Part shown: one piece after another, positions 25,551-35,041 of the stretch
Position numbering within the stretch: the first letter of the stretch is position 1
Layout of the letters: the number at the start of each line of letters is the position of its first letter
Assembly (NCBI RefSeq): GCF_000730625.1
Contig: NZ_BBIT01000002.1
Coordinates: 682,001 to 746,000 of the forward strand
Reading direction: 5' to 3'
DNA: 64,000 nucleotides
Source of the DNA: Pseudomonas oryzihabitans NBRC 102199
GTDB taxonomy: Bacteria > Pseudomonadota > Gammaproteobacteria > Pseudomonadales > Pseudomonadaceae
Translations under genes and position numbers: made by a program
The notes under the pieces: model-generated
Told to the model about the DNA's origin: nothing
Databases searched by the model: none
Seen by the model: the letters and a program-made list of their open reading frames with translations, nothing else

Positions 25551-27176
25551 ATGAATCTTCGCAGCCTGAACGTCGCGCCCCGCGCCGTGCTGTTCTTTTC
25601 CGTGATCGTCCTGATCGTCTTCGCCCTCGGCGGCGTCGCCGTGGTGCAGATGGGCAAGCTGTACGATGCGGAACAGGAGGTGGAGACCAATTGGCTGCCG
25701 GGCAACCAACTGGCGGCGAAGATGAGTGGCGGATTGCTGCGGCTGCGCCTGGAAAGCCTCAGGGCCACCACCACGCCGGATCCGCAGCTGCGGGCCCAGA
25801 CCGTCGCGGCCTTCCCCGGCTATCGCGAGGCCTTCTTCACCGCGGTCAAGGACTACGAAAGGACCGTGGCCGACGCTGAAGATCGCCAGCTGTACGCCGC
25901 CGTGGTCAAGGGCGCCGAAAGCTACCGGACACTGCTGGATACCTTCGAGCCCAAGCTGCGCGCGGGCGACAACGAAGGCGCCATCGCCCTGATCAACACC
26001 TCGATCCGTCCGCTCACCAACGCGCTGGAAAAGACCATCGCCGAGCTGAACGCCTTCAACGAGCGTGGTGCCAAGGCCGCTGGGCAGGCGGCCGGCGCCA
26101 CCTATGCCAACGGCCTGCTCTGGGTCTATGGGCTGATCGGCCTGACCATAGCGGCCACCGTCGTGCTGGCCGCGCTGCTGATCCGCAGCATCACCCTGCC
26201 GGTGGGCGAAGCCCTGCGCATCGCCCAGCGGATCGCGCGCAAGGACCTCACCGAGCGCATCACCGTGGTCGGTCGTGACGAGGCTGCGGGGATGTTGCAG
26301 GCGCTGGCCCAGATGCAGGGCAATCTGCGCGACACCGTTTCCCATATCGCCGACAGCTCGACCCAGCTGGCGTCCGCAGCGGAAGAAATGACCGCGGTGA
26401 TCGATGAAGCCGGGCGCGGTTATGTGCGGCAGAACGACGAGGTCAATCAGGCTGCCAGCGCCGTGACCGAGATGAGTTCGGCGGTGGAGGAGGTCGCGCG
26501 CCACGCCGCCGATGCGGCCAGCACCTCGCTGCATACCCAGACCCTGACCAGCGATGGCCTGGACAAGGTCACCCGCACGGTCCAGTCGATCGAGGCACTG
26601 GCGCAGAACGTGGCCAGTACCAGTGAGCAGATCCAGGCCCTGTCCTCCCGTGCCCAGGACATCAACGCCGTGGTCGAGGTCATTCGCGGCATCGCCGAGC
26701 AGACCAATCTGCTGGCGCTGAACGCCGCCATCGAGGCGGCCCGGGCGGGCGAGCAGGGCCGTGGCTTCGCCGTGGTCGCCGACGAGGTACGGGCGCTGGC
26801 CCATCGTACCCAGCAGTCGACTCGCGAGATCGAGCAGATGATCGGCGCCATCCAGAGCGATTCGTCGCTGGCCGTAAAGGCCATGGCCGAAAGTCAGCAA
26901 CTGGCGGGCGAGTCCACCTCGGTCGCCCAGTTGGCCAATGTGTCCCTGGAACAGATCGCCGCATCCATCTCCCAGATCAACGACCGCAATGCGGTCATTG
27001 CCACCGCCGCCGAGGAGCAGGCCCAGGTGGCCCGCGAAATCGATCGCAACATCACCAGCATCCGCGACCTGGCGACCCAGAGCGCGACCGGAGCCACCCA
27101 GACCGCCAGCGCCAGCGCCGAGGTCTCCAAGCTCGCCACCGGACTGAATCGCGTGGTGCGGGAATTCGCCGTCTGA
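25551..27176 (+). CDS. methyl-accepting chemotaxis protein
   Basis: 541 aa, the standard size of a membrane chemoreceptor. First membrane segment ~11-33, a periplasmic four-helix-bundle type sensor domain ~35-185, second membrane segment ~187-210, HAMP ~211-263, then the cytosolic signalling domain. The hairpin tip reads [35 protein letters not shown] in three recognizable blocks, identifying the 40-heptad class common in Pseudomonas. There is no C-terminal pentapeptide tether for CheR/CheB. The ligand is unknown. Start preceded by AGGGATGCCCACCC. It lies alone, between the porin gene and a small exported protein. Confidence 0.94.
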   Translation: MNLRSLNVAPRAVLFFSVIVLIVFALGGVAVVQMGKLYDAEQEVETNWLPGNQLAAKMSGGLLRLRLESLRATTTPDPQLRAQTVAAFPGYREAFFTAVKDYERTVADAEDRQLYAAVVKGAESYRTLLDTFEPKLRAGDNEGAIALINTSIRPLTNALEKTIAELNAFNERGAKAAGQAAGATYANGLLWVYGLIGLTIAATVVLAALLIRSITLPVGEALRIAQRIARKDLTERITVVGRDEAAGMLQALAQMQGNLRDTVSHIADSSTQLASAAEEMTAVIDEAGRGYVRQNDEVNQAASAVTEMSSAVEEVARHAADAASTSLHTQTLTSDGLDKVTRTVQSIEALAQNVASTSEQIQALSSRAQDINAVVEVIRGIAEQTNLLALNAAIEAARAGEQGRGFAVVADEVRALAHRTQQSTREIEQMIGAIQSDSSLAVKAMAESQQLAGESTSVAQLANVSLEQIAASISQINDRNAVIATAAEEQAQVAREIDRNITSIRDLATQSATGATQTASASAEVSKLATGLNRVVREFAV

Positions 27177-27187
27177 CCTGGCAACTT

Positions 27188-27224
27188 CGCGCCGTTCCCG
27201 CCGAGCCTGGGCGAGAACGGCGCG
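27188..27224 (+). terminator. terminator-like hairpin after chemoreceptor gene
   Basis: Perfect 10-bp stem CGCGCCGTTC / GAACGGCGCG with a 17-nt loop, beginning 11 bp after the stop codon. No T-run follows, so it may be Rho-assisted or simply protect the 3' end. Confidence 0.55.
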
Positions 27225-27453
27225 ACGCCTCCCGCTGCATCTTTGACTCGGTCACCCATGCTGCAATAGCCTGACTACTACCCGCCGTGCGGCACTCCTC
27301 CAGGCGGCGGCAGGGCCTCTGGCACGCCCGCTCGGCGCTGGCACACCCGCCAGACTGTCTTTAGTATCCCGTTACATCGCCTCTGGCATCCGGTAGAGAA
27401 CGAATCGGCGCTTGGCCTGCCTAAACAGTGTCCAATCAACCCGGAGTCCTACC

Positions 27454-27666
27454 ATGAACGCGAAGAAAATCTCTGCCCTGATGTTTGCTGGTCTGATCGC
27501 CGCCAGTGGCGCTGCCTTCGCCACCGAAGGTGCAGGCAATCCGCCGAAGGCCAACAGCGCCGGTATGGGCACCCCGGCGGGTCAGAAGACCGGTGAAGGC
27601 GCAGGCGCCGCTACCGGTGCTGGCAAGACCACGCTCAACGAGCAGGGCCAGAAGCAACAGCAGTAA
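27454..27666 (+). CDS. small exported protein, 70 aa
   Basis: 70 aa from the ATG at 27454, with GGAG 9-13 bp upstream. N-terminal signal peptide MNAKKISALMFAGLIAASGAAFA, written here in two parts: MNAKKIS, then the hydrophobic ALMFAGLIAASGAAFA, with cleavage after AFA. The mature ~47 residues are low-complexity, rich in Gly, Ala, Thr and Lys (GAGAATGAGKTTLNEQ) and end in a Gln run (GQKQQQ). No known family is recognized; small Gly/Ala-rich periplasmic proteins of this sort are common in Pseudomonas and often stress-induced. A hairpin terminator follows closely, so it is a monocistronic gene. Confidence 0.75.
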   Translation: MNAKKISALMFAGLIAASGAAFATEGAGNPPKANSAGMGTPAGQKTGEGAGAATGAGKTTLNEQGQKQQQ

Positions 27667-27673
27667 GGTCGAA

Positions 27674-27698
27674 GGGTCGCTGGCACCGCCGGCGACCC
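27674..27698 (+). terminator. terminator-like hairpin after small exported protein gene
   Basis: 7-bp stem GGGTCGC / GCGACCC with an 11-nt loop, starting 8 bp after the stop codon at 27666. No long T-run follows. Confidence 0.5.
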
Positions 27699-27773
27699 TG
27701 AACCTGCGTCTAGAATGGAACTTTACAGGCCCCTTGTGTCCAAGGGAGCCGAGCGTGTGGGTACAGGGGTCAG

Positions 27774-28157
27774 ATGGTGAGTGCGGAACAGAGCAAGGTT
27801 GTCCTGGTCGTCGAGGATGAGCCGCAGATTTTGATGATTCTTGCGGATTATCTTTCCGAACTGGGCTACACCGTCCTGCAAGCCCCCTCGTCGCTCGAAG
27901 CCTTCCGGATCCTGGCCGGGCGGCCACGGCTGGATCTGCTGATCACCGATTTCCGTCTGCCCGACGACGTGTCCGGCGTGATGATCGCCGAGCCGGCGCT
28001 CAAGCTGCGCCCCGACCTCAAGGTCCTCTTCATCAGCGGCTATCCCGCCGAAATCATCGACACCGGTTCGCCGTTGCTGGGCAAGGTCCCGCTGCTGACC
28101 AAGCCTTTCTCGCTCGAGCGTCTCCACCTCCAGGTGCAGAAGCTGCTCGGCGCCTGA
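27774..28157 (+). CDS. single-domain response regulator
   Basis: 127 aa receiver with no output domain: VLVVEDEPQILMIL acidic pocket, phospho-Asp in LDLLITDFRLPD, FISGYP switch, conserved Lys in LLTKPFSLERL. It resembles the C-terminal receivers of the two large hybrid kinases in the window (same LLITD core), so it may exchange phosphate with kinases of that class (inference). It is the third orphan receiver in the window. It lies alone in front of a short hypothetical gene. Confidence 0.9.
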   Translation: MVSAEQSKVVLVVEDEPQILMILADYLSELGYTVLQAPSSLEAFRILAGRPRLDLLITDFRLPDDVSGVMIAEPALKLRPDLKVLFISGYPAEIIDTGSPLLGKVPLLTKPFSLERLHLQVQKLLGA

Positions 28158-28251
28158 TCCTCGCCATCGCCACAGATCGTTTTCCTGCCTGGGCAGTCTA
28201 TTGATCAGGTGCGACCAGTCCGGTCGCCTCAGGTTGGAGACATCGGCGTCC

Positions 28252-28497
28252 ATGGCTATCAAGCATTTCGATCATCACGAAGCGATCTCGTCTGCCGTTC
28301 CGGCTGAACAGGGTTTTGAAGCGGTCATCGCCGTCAAGGCGCGGCGCGATGACGCCCGCCCGACCTTTCACAAGGTCGCCACCGAACGGCATTTCGATCT
28401 GGCCTCCGAGGCGGAAGAAGCCGCTGATGCCGCGCTCAATCGGGTGACGGAAATCGGCGAGAACGATGAGCTTCTCTGGGACGAGCAGGCCGTCTGA
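28252..28497 (+). CDS. hypothetical protein, 81 aa
   Basis: 81 aa from the ATG at 28252; an upstream in-frame ATG at 28201 would add 17 residues of poor quality. The protein is charged, with several His (KHFDHHEAI), a FHKVATERHFDL stretch and an acidic C-terminus (TEIGENDELLWDEQAV). No family recognized. Its stop codon shares its last base with the ATG of the FNT-channel gene, so the two are translationally coupled and may function together. Confidence 0.65.
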   Translation: MAIKHFDHHEAISSAVPAEQGFEAVIAVKARRDDARPTFHKVATERHFDLASEAEEAADAALNRVTEIGENDELLWDEQAV

Positions 28498-29360
28498 TGA
28501 AGAGAGACCAGGAGCAGGGCGAAGAACCTCGACAGACCCAGGAATCCACTCCGGAAGATCCGGAGCTGAGTCGTGAAGAGGAGGAGGATGTCGGCGAGAG
28601 TCAGCTGCCTCGCGCGGTGGTTCTCCACGAGATCATCCGCACCCAGGGTGATCATGAACTGGAGCGGACGATCGCAGCGTTGTTCTGGTCGGCACTAGCG
28701 GCCGGTTTGACCATGGGCCTGTCGTTGATGGCGATGGGATTGCTCAATGCCAACCTCCCCGAGGGTGGCTACAGCAAGGTCATTGCCAGCTTTGGCTATT
28801 CGGCCGGCTTTCTGGCGGTGATCCTGGCTCGTCAGCAGCTGTTCACCGAAAACACGCTTACGGCAGTCCTGCCGGTGATGAGCGAACCAACGCTGCACAA
28901 CTTTGGCCGTCTGGCCAGGCTGTGGAGCATCGTGTTGGTGGGCAACCTGATCGGTACCATCCTGGTCGCCTACGTGATCCTCCATCTGCCGCTGTTCGAC
29001 GCCAAGACCGACGCGAAATTTCTGGAAATCGGCACCCATGTCATGGAGAACGACGCCTCGGCGATGTTTGCCAAGGGCATAGTGTCGGGCTGGATGATCG
29101 CGACCATGGTCTGGATGCTGCCAGCGGCAGAGAACGCCAGGATCTGGATCATCGTGCTCATCACCTACCTGATGGCCCTGGGTGACTTCACCCACATCGT
29201 GGTGGGTAGCGTCGAGGTGGCCTATCTGGTCTTCGCAGGTGAGGCGAGCTGGAGCGATTTCCTGCTGACCTTTGCCGGACCGACCTTGGCCGGTAACATC
29301 GTCGGCGGTAGCCTGATCTTCGCGCTGATCAGCCACGCCCAGGTGCGTAGCGATACCTGA
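28497..29360 (+). CDS. formate/nitrite transporter (FNT) family channel, YfdC-like
   Basis: 287 aa. An acidic cytosolic N-terminus of ~50 residues (repeated Glu runs) precedes six hydrophobic segments in the FNT/aquaporin-like arrangement: [42 protein letters not shown], a central helix pair, then FTHIVVGSVEVAYLVFAGE and the C-terminal FAGPTLAGNIVGGSLIFAL. LFTENT, HIVVGS and the final GNIVGG match FNT signature loops. FNT proteins conduct small monovalent anions such as formate, nitrite or hydrosulfide; the long acidic N-terminus points to the YfdC branch, whose substrate is not established. Start overlaps the preceding stop by 1 bp. Confidence 0.88.
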   Translation: MKRDQEQGEEPRQTQESTPEDPELSREEEEDVGESQLPRAVVLHEIIRTQGDHELERTIAALFWSALAAGLTMGLSLMAMGLLNANLPEGGYSKVIASFGYSAGFLAVILARQQLFTENTLTAVLPVMSEPTLHNFGRLARLWSIVLVGNLIGTILVAYVILHLPLFDAKTDAKFLEIGTHVMENDASAMFAKGIVSGWMIATMVWMLPAAENARIWIIVLITYLMALGDFTHIVVGSVEVAYLVFAGEASWSDFLLTFAGPTLAGNIVGGSLIFALISHAQVRSDT

Positions 29361-29366
29361 ACGCAA

Positions 29367-29391
29367 AAGGGCCGGCAAATTGCCGGCCCTT
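29367..29391. terminator. bidirectional terminator between FNT gene and fabI
   Basis: Perfect 11-bp stem AAGGGCCGGCA / TGCCGGCCCTT with a 3-nt loop, A-run on one side, between the two convergent genes. It probably serves both. Confidence 0.88.
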
Positions 29392-29416
29392 CGCAGTGAT
29401 CAGGTAGCTGCCGCGA

Positions 29417-30217
29417 TCACTCGTCGTCGTTCAGCTGACCCATGGCGGTGGTGTTGAAGCCACCGTCGACGTAGAGGATCTCGCCGCTGATGCCCGACGC
29501 CAGGTCGGAGCAGAGGAAGGCGCCGGCATTGCCAACTTCGTCGATGGTCACATTGCGACGCAGGGGCGTCTGGCGCTCGTTGGCGGCCAGCATCTTGCGG
29601 AAGCTCTTGATGCCCGAGGCGGCCAGGGTGCGGATGGGACCGGCGGACACGGCGTTGACGCGGGTGCCTTCCGGGCCAAGGCTGCCGGCCAGGTAACGGA
29701 CGCCGGCCTCGAGGCTGGCCTTGGCCATGCCCATGACGTTGTAGTTGGGCATGGTGCGCTCGGCGCCCAGGTAGGACAGGGTCAGCAGGCTGCCGTTACG
29801 GCCGCGCATCATCTCGCGACCAGCCTTGGCCAGGGCGACGAAGCTGTAGGCGCTGATGTCGTGGGCGATCTTGAAGCCGTCACGGGTGGTCACGGCGGTG
29901 AAGTCGCCGTCCAGCTGGTCGCCCGGGGCGAAGCCGACCGAGTGGACGATGCAGTCCAGACCATCCCACTTCTTCGCCAGCGCGGCGAACACGGCTTCGA
30001 TCTGGGCGTCGTCGGCAACGTCGCAGGGGAAGCACAGCTCTGGATTGGAACCCCAGCCCGCGGCGAATTCTTCGACGCGACCCTTGAGCTTCTCGTTCTG
30101 GTAGGTGAAGGCCAGCTCGGCGCCTTCGCGGTGCATGGCCGCGGCGATGCCGGAGGCGATGGACAGCTTGCTGGCGACGCCGACGATGAGAACGCGCTTA
30201 CCGGCGAGAAATCCCAT
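29417..30217 (-). CDS. fabI: enoyl-[acyl-carrier-protein] reductase FabI
   Basis: 266 aa, the usual FabI size. It reduces trans-2-enoyl-ACP with NADH in the last step of each fatty-acid elongation cycle. Seen: atypical Gly motif [24 protein letters not shown], catalytic Tyr-X6-Lys in YNVMGMAK and [16 protein letters not shown] of the substrate loop. The acidic tail ends QLNDDE. It lies in the block preceding mltD on the same strand. Residues around the triclosan pocket look wild type (inference from family knowledge). Confidence 0.96.
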   Translation of the reverse strand: MGFLAGKRVLIVGVASKLSIASGIAAAMHREGAELAFTYQNEKLKGRVEEFAAGWGSNPELCFPCDVADDAQIEAVFAALAKKWDGLDCIVHSVGFAPGDQLDGDFTAVTTRDGFKIAHDISAYSFVALAKAGREMMRGRNGSLLTLSYLGAERTMPNYNVMGMAKASLEAGVRYLAGSLGPEGTRVNAVSAGPIRTLAASGIKSFRKMLAANERQTPLRRNVTIDEVGNAGAFLCSDLASGISGEILYVDGGFNTTAMGQLNDDE

Positions 30218-30386
30218 GGTTTTTTCCTCTTCTGTGTTGATTCCCGAGCAGCAGCCTTGGGCTGAGGTCCGGGTTGGGCAGGGCTCTGCGCAGGTCAGAG
30301 CGAGATCTTGGCCTGACTCCGCTAGGGGTCAGGCACGGGTGGGGCGGTAAGGTAGCAGGTCGATACCCGGGACAAAAGCGCTGGTT

Positions 30387-30406
30387 GACCGCTGCGGTGA
30401 GCGGTC
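30387..30406 (-). terminator. terminator hairpin after mltD
   Basis: 7-bp stem GACCGCT / AGCGGTC with a 6-nt loop, 6 bp past the mltD stop. A second hairpin, GCCTGAC / GTCAGGC (30311-30334), lies further along in the same direction before fabI. Confidence 0.6.
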
Positions 30407-30411
30407 ACGCC

Positions 30412-32046
30412 TCAGTTGAGGAACAGCGTCAGGGTCTGACCGGGGGTCAGGGCGGAGGCGATGCGCGGATTCCAGTCCTGCAGCGCCTGCACGCCGATGT
30501 TGTAGCGCTTGGCGATCTGGTAGAGCGAATCGCCGGCCTTGACCCTGTAGTAGGTGGGCGCGGCCTTGGCGGTCTTGGTCGTCTTGGCCGCGGCCTGGGT
30601 GGTCTTGACGGTATAGGACGCCGGCATCGCCACGGCGGAGGCGCTGCTGCTGCCCGTGCCGTGCAGCTTCAGGGTCTCGCCGACCTTGAGGCCCCGCTTG
30701 CCGAGATCGTTCCAGCGCTTGAGGTCGGACAGTTCCACCTCGTTGGCCCGGGCGATGGACCAGAGGCTGTCGCCGGTCCGCACCTTGTAGGTCCGCACGA
30801 CGGGCTCTTCGGCCACGGCGATGGTTTCCAGCGGGGTGGTGGTCTTGCCGGTCTCGCGGCGCGGAATCATCAGTTCCCGGCCTGCGGAGAGGCGGCTGCT
30901 GCTGCTGAGCTTGTTGAGAGCGGCGAGTTGCTCGACGCTCACGCGATTGCGCTTGGCCACGCTGCGCATGGTGTCGCCGCGGCGCACCTGGTATTCCTGC
31001 CATTGCACCACGGCGTCGGAGGCGATGTTGGGCAGGGTCGCGACCAGGCGCTTGGCCTTTTCCGCCGGCACCAGCAGGTGCTTGGGGCCGTCCATGGTCA
31101 CGCGCTGGGTGTAGGCGGGATTGAGGCGATAGAGTTCGTTGGCATCCAGGTCCGCAAGCTCCGCCACCCGGGCCAGGTCCAGGTGCTGCTTGATGTCCAC
31201 CACTTCGAAGTAGGGCTCGTCCGGGATGGATTCCAGGGCCAGGCCGTAAGCGTCCGGGTTGCGCACGATCTGGGAGACGGCGAGCAGCTTGGGCACGTAG
31301 TCCTGGGTTTCCGGAGGCAGCGACGACAGATTCCAGTAGTCGGTGGGCAGGCCCAGCGACTGGTTGCGCTCGATGGCGCGGCTGACCGTGCCTTCGCCGG
31401 CATTGTAGGCGGCCAGCGCCAGCAGCCAGTCGCCGCCGAACATGTCGTGCAGCTTGCTCAGGTAATCCAGGGCGGCATTGGTCGAGGCGGTGATGTCGCG
31501 GCGACCGTCATAGAAGCGGGTCTGGCGCAGATTGAAGTACTTCCCCGTGGTGGGGATGAACTGCCACAGCCCGGAGGCGGCGCTGCGTGAGAGGGCATTG
31601 GGGTTGAAGGAGCTTTCCACCACCGGCAGCAGGGCCAGTTCCAGCGGCATGTTGCGCTCTTCCAGGCGCTCGACGATGTAATGCAGATAGGGCGCACCGC
31701 GACTGCAGGACTGCGCAAGGGCGGCTTCGTGGCTGGCGTACCAGAGGCGCTGGCGATCGATGCGCGGGTTGGTGCCGTTGTCGCCGGCGCCCTGCAACTG
31801 ATAGCCGTCCCGTACCCGGTCCCAGATGTCGCCACTGGTCGCTGCCGCGGTCGGCGCCTTGCGCAGCCATTCCGGCGGGCGCTGGATCTTGCTGGGCGTC
31901 ATGTGCAGATCGGCCTGGTAGGCACGATTATCGGGCTGCTGATTGCTCTGACAGCCGGCGAGGAAGACGGCGAGGCAGAGCGCCGAGACTTTGAAGGAGG
32001 TGGCCAGCACGTCTATTTCGCGGGTTTTCGGCGTCGCTGGCGGCAT
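30412..32046 (-). CDS. mltD: membrane-bound lytic murein transglycosylase D with three LysM domains
   Basis: 544 aa from the ATG at 32046, placed so that the lipoprotein signal (LAVFLAGC, lipobox Cys near residue 32) sits near the N-terminus; the open frame extends to 32109. The transglycosylase domain (~110-260) has the catalytic Glu in LLPVVESSFNPNALSRS, then GLWQFIPTTG and AAYNAGEG. Three LysM peptidoglycan-binding repeats follow: YQVRRGDTMRSVAKRN, YKVRTGDSLWSIAR and YRVKAGDSLYQIAKRYN. It cleaves the MurNAc-GlcNAc bond to give anhydro-muropeptides at the inner face of the outer membrane. Upstream on the same strand is gloB, with 145 bp between. Confidence 0.95.
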   Translation of the reverse strand: MPPATPKTREIDVLATSFKVSALCLAVFLAGCQSNQQPDNRAYQADLHMTPSKIQRPPEWLRKAPTAAATSGDIWDRVRDGYQLQGAGDNGTNPRIDRQRLWYASHEAALAQSCSRGAPYLHYIVERLEERNMPLELALLPVVESSFNPNALSRSAASGLWQFIPTTGKYFNLRQTRFYDGRRDITASTNAALDYLSKLHDMFGGDWLLALAAYNAGEGTVSRAIERNQSLGLPTDYWNLSSLPPETQDYVPKLLAVSQIVRNPDAYGLALESIPDEPYFEVVDIKQHLDLARVAELADLDANELYRLNPAYTQRVTMDGPKHLLVPAEKAKRLVATLPNIASDAVVQWQEYQVRRGDTMRSVAKRNRVSVEQLAALNKLSSSSRLSAGRELMIPRRETGKTTTPLETIAVAEEPVVRTYKVRTGDSLWSIARANEVELSDLKRWNDLGKRGLKVGETLKLHGTGSSSASAVAMPASYTVKTTQAAAKTTKTAKAAPTYYRVKAGDSLYQIAKRYNIGVQALQDWNPRIASALTPGQTLTLFLN

Positions 32047-32191
32047 CGGTCTGGGCTTTCCGGGAGCTGAAGGATGGGCGATTCTAGGAACCGCATCCCG
32101 GGGGGTCAAGGAACAACCCCTTGGCCTGTGACCTGTACGACGACCGAAAACCCTGGGTTTCAGCGCTCTGGCAGGATCTGGGCAATAGGTG

Positions 32192-32971
32192 TCAGAACGT
32201 GTCCTTCCAGCCGCGCAAGGCGGCGAAATAGGTATCCTCCGACGCCTCGGCCGGCACCGCGCGTTCTTCCTGCAGGCGTTGGCGCACGCTGCTTTCGCCG
32301 GTTCTCAGGAAGGGGTTGATCTGGCGTTCGCGGCCCAGGCTGGAGGGCAGGGTGGGGCGCTCGGCGTCCCTGAGTTGCCGGGTCTCGGCCAGGGCCTCCC
32401 GGACCGCGGCATTGTCCGGCTCCACTGCCTCGGCGAAACGCAGGTTGTTCAGGGTGTATTCATGGCCACAGTAGATTTCAGTGGCGTCCGGCAACTCGGC
32501 CAGGCGCTGCAGCGAGCTGAGCATCTGGCTGGGCGTGCCTTCGAAGAGGCGGCCACAGCCGGCCGAAAAGAGGGTATCGCCGCTGAACAGCAGGGGCCGC
32601 TCGCCAGGGACATGGAAGGCGATATGACCGGCGGTATGGCCAGGCACGCGCAGGACTTCGAAGCGCGTACCCAGCACCTCCAGTTGCTGGCCGTCGGTCA
32701 GCGGCAGATCGACCGCGGCGATGCGTTCGTCGGCTGGCGCGCTGACCCGGGCGCCGCTGCGCTGCTTGAGGGCGGCGATGCCACCGGTGTGGTCGTTATG
32801 ATGGTGGGTGATCAGGATGTCGGAGAGGCGCCAGTCCGGATGGGCGTCGAGCCAGGCCAGGACGGGGGCTGCATCGCCGGGATCGACCACGACCGCCTGT
32901 CTTGTCGCGGCGTCCTTGATCAGCCAGATGTAGTTATCGTTGAAAGCGGGCAGCGGAAGGATGTCGAACAT
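32192..32971 (-). CDS. gloB: hydroxyacylglutathione hydrolase (glyoxalase II)
   Basis: 259 aa metallo-beta-lactamase-fold enzyme that hydrolyses S-D-lactoylglutathione to D-lactate and glutathione, completing methylglyoxal detoxification. Seen: NDNYIWLI near the start, the metal-binding [10 protein letters not shown] motif, the [11 protein letters not shown] motif, [16 protein letters not shown] and the C-terminal glyoxalase II extension with the [12 protein letters not shown] motif. Divergent from the methyltransferase gene at 33055, with an 83-bp intergenic region. The gene order gloB / methyltransferase / rnhA / dnaQ is conserved widely in gammaproteobacteria. Confidence 0.95.
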   Translation of the reverse strand: MFDILPLPAFNDNYIWLIKDAATRQAVVVDPGDAAPVLAWLDAHPDWRLSDILITHHHNDHTGGIAALKQRSGARVSAPADERIAAVDLPLTDGQQLEVLGTRFEVLRVPGHTAGHIAFHVPGERPLLFSGDTLFSAGCGRLFEGTPSQMLSSLQRLAELPDATEIYCGHEYTLNNLRFAEAVEPDNAAVREALAETRQLRDAERPTLPSSLGRERQINPFLRTGESSVRQRLQEERAVPAEASEDTYFAALRGWKDTF

Positions 32972-33054
32972 GGATGGGCTCTCTGGTCGGACGGCTGGCC
33001 CCTAGGGTAGCAGTCGGTGGAAGGGCTTAGGCTTCAGTATGAGAGGACCAGACG

Positions 33055-33831
33055 ATGCACGATGAATTCTCCGCCCAGGTCGATCCGCGCTGGCTGAAAT
33101 TGATGAGCTCGGCACGGGAATGGCTGGCCGGCCCGCTGGGCCAGTTGCTGCTGGAGCAGGAGCGGGTGCTGATCGACGAAGAGCTCAAGCGTCACTTCGG
33201 CAGCTATCTGATCCATTACGGTCCGCACCCCGAGGCGCCGGCCAATTGCGGCCAGCTCCGCCATGCGGTGCGCATCGGTCCGCCCCTGGGGGATGTCGAC
33301 ATCGTCTGCGAGGAGGGCGCCTGGCCGCTGGGTGAGCACGCCGCCGACGTGGTCCTCCTGCAACACGGTCTGGACTTCTCCCTGGCGCCCCATCGGCTGT
33401 TGCGCGAAGCAGCACTGAGCGTGCGCCCGGGCGGGCATCTGGTGGTGGTGGGCATCAACCCCTGGAGTCTCTGGGGCATGCGCCATTACCTGGCGCGGGA
33501 TGCCCTGCGCAAGGCCCGTTGCTTTGGCCCCAGCCGGGTCGGCGACTGGCTCTCGGTACTGGGCTTCGCGCTGGAGAAACGCCGCTTCGGGTGTTATCGT
33601 CCGCCGCTTTCATCCCCCAAGTGGCAGCAGCGGCTGGCCTGGATGGAGCAGGGTGAGGCCGAACCCAACTGCGAACAGGCGGCGGGGGCGGGCTTCTATC
33701 TGCTGTCGGCGCGCAAGCTGATGTTCGGCCTGCGCCCCGTGCCCCAGGCGCGCAAGGAACCGCGTGGCAAGCTGGTGCCCATGCCGGTGGCCAAGATCAG
33801 CCGCCGCGAATCGAGTGAATCCAATGAGTGA
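33055..33831 (+). CDS. SAM-dependent methyltransferase-like protein of the gloB-rnhA cluster
   Basis: 258 aa. The C-terminal half of a class I methyltransferase fold is visible ([41 protein letters not shown]), but a canonical Gly-rich SAM motif I is not obvious in the N-terminal part, so catalysis is uncertain. The tail is basic ([19 protein letters not shown]). Homologues sit in this same place between gloB and rnhA in many gammaproteobacteria. Its stop overlaps the rnhA start by 8 bp, implying co-translation. Substrate unknown. Confidence 0.8.
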   Translation: MHDEFSAQVDPRWLKLMSSAREWLAGPLGQLLLEQERVLIDEELKRHFGSYLIHYGPHPEAPANCGQLRHAVRIGPPLGDVDIVCEEGAWPLGEHAADVVLLQHGLDFSLAPHRLLREAALSVRPGGHLVVVGINPWSLWGMRHYLARDALRKARCFGPSRVGDWLSVLGFALEKRRFGCYRPPLSSPKWQQRLAWMEQGEAEPNCEQAAGAGFYLLSARKLMFGLRPVPQARKEPRGKLVPMPVAKISRRESSESNE

Positions 33832-34288
33832 CGACATCGTCGAGGTCTTTACCGACGGCGCCTGCAAGGGCAATCCCGGCCCGGGCGGCTGGGGTGCCTT
33901 GCTGAAATTCAAGGGTGCGGAGCGCGAGCTCTGGGGTGGCGAAGCCAACACCACCAACAACCGCATGGAGCTGATGGCGGCCATCCAGGCGCTGGCGGCG
34001 CTCAAGCGCCCCTGCCAGATCCGCCTGACCACCGACTCCGAGTACGTGATGAAGGGCATCACCCAGTGGCTGGTGAACTGGAAGAAGCGCGGCTGGCAGA
34101 CCGCCGCGCGCCAGCCGGTGAAGAATGCCGAATTGTGGCAGGCCCTGGACGAGCAGGTTCAGCGCCATCAGGTCGAGTGGCGCTGGGTGCGCGGTCACAC
34201 CGGCCATCCCGAGAACGAGCGGGCCGACCAGTTGGCCAACCGCGGTGTCGATGAAGTCCGGCAGGCCAAGCAGGCCGCCAAGGCGTAA
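33824..34288 (+). CDS. rnhA: ribonuclease HI
   Basis: 154 aa from the ATG at 33824, which overlaps the previous stop by 8 bp; the longer open frame belongs to the upstream gene's other frame. All catalytic carboxylates are present: Asp in [16 protein letters not shown], Glu in NNRMELMA, Asp in TTDSEYV, and Asp in the final [11 protein letters not shown], with the flexible-loop His in [10 protein letters not shown]. It degrades RNA in RNA-DNA hybrids. It precedes dnaQ by 18 bp in the same direction. Confidence 0.97.
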   Translation: MSDDIVEVFTDGACKGNPGPGGWGALLKFKGAERELWGGEANTTNNRMELMAAIQALAALKRPCQIRLTTDSEYVMKGITQWLVNWKKRGWQTAARQPVKNAELWQALDEQVQRHQVEWRWVRGHTGHPENERADQLANRGVDEVRQAKQAAKA

Positions 34289-34306
34289 CCAGCCAAGAGG
34301 TTAGCG

Positions 34307-35041
34307 ATGAGATACGTAGTTCTGGATACCGAAACCACCGGCATGCCGGTGACCGATGGCCATCGAATCATCGAGATCGGTGGGGTGGAGGTCATTGGCC
34401 GGCGACTGACCGGGCGGCACTTCCATGTCTATCTCAATCCGGATCGGCAGATCGACGAAGGCGCCATCGCGGTCCACGGCATCACCGACGAATACGTTGC
34501 CGACAAGCCGCGCTTCGCCGAGATCGCCGACAGCTTTTTCGAATTCATCGAAGGCGCCGAGCTGGTCATCCACAACGCACCCTTCGACGTGGGCTTCATC
34601 AACATGGAGTTCGCCCGGCTGGGTGCCCATCCCGAGCGGGCCGACATCACCCAGCACTGCTCGGTGCTCGACACCCTGGTCATGGCGCGTGGTCGGCATC
34701 CCGGGCAGCGCAACAGCCTGGATGCGCTCTGCAAGCGCTATGGCGTAGACAACTCCAACCGCGAGCTGCACGGCGCCCTGCTGGACGCCGAGATCCTCGC
34801 CGACGTCTACCTGGCCATGACTGGTGGCCAGACCAGCCTGTCGCTGGCTGCGCATGGTCAGGAAGGCAATGGCGATGGCAACTACGTCATGCCGATCCGG
34901 CGACTGCCGGCCGATCGCCAGCGCACTCGCGTGATCAATGCCAGCAGCGCCGATCTCGATGCCCATGCGGCGCGCATGGCGGCCATCGAGAAGAGCTGTG
35001 GCCGGACCCCGCTCTGGCTGGCGGGCGCCGGAGCCGAATAA
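34307..35041 (+). CDS. dnaQ: DNA polymerase III epsilon subunit (proofreading exonuclease)
   Basis: 244 aa. 3'-5' exonuclease of the replicative polymerase. The DEDDh motifs are intact: ExoI VLDTETTGM, ExoII HNAPFDVGFIN, ExoIII HGALLDAEILADVY with the catalytic His. The C-terminal ~60 residues (RRLPADRQRTRVI...) correspond to the tail that tethers it to the alpha subunit. Part of a co-directional run methyltransferase-rnhA-dnaQ, closed by a strong terminator 22 bp after the stop. Confidence 0.97.
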   Translation: MRYVVLDTETTGMPVTDGHRIIEIGGVEVIGRRLTGRHFHVYLNPDRQIDEGAIAVHGITDEYVADKPRFAEIADSFFEFIEGAELVIHNAPFDVGFINMEFARLGAHPERADITQHCSVLDTLVMARGRHPGQRNSLDALCKRYGVDNSNRELHGALLDAEILADVYLAMTGGQTSLSLAAHGQEGNGDGNYVMPIRRLPADRQRTRVINASSADLDAHAARMAAIEKSCGRTPLWLAGAGAE

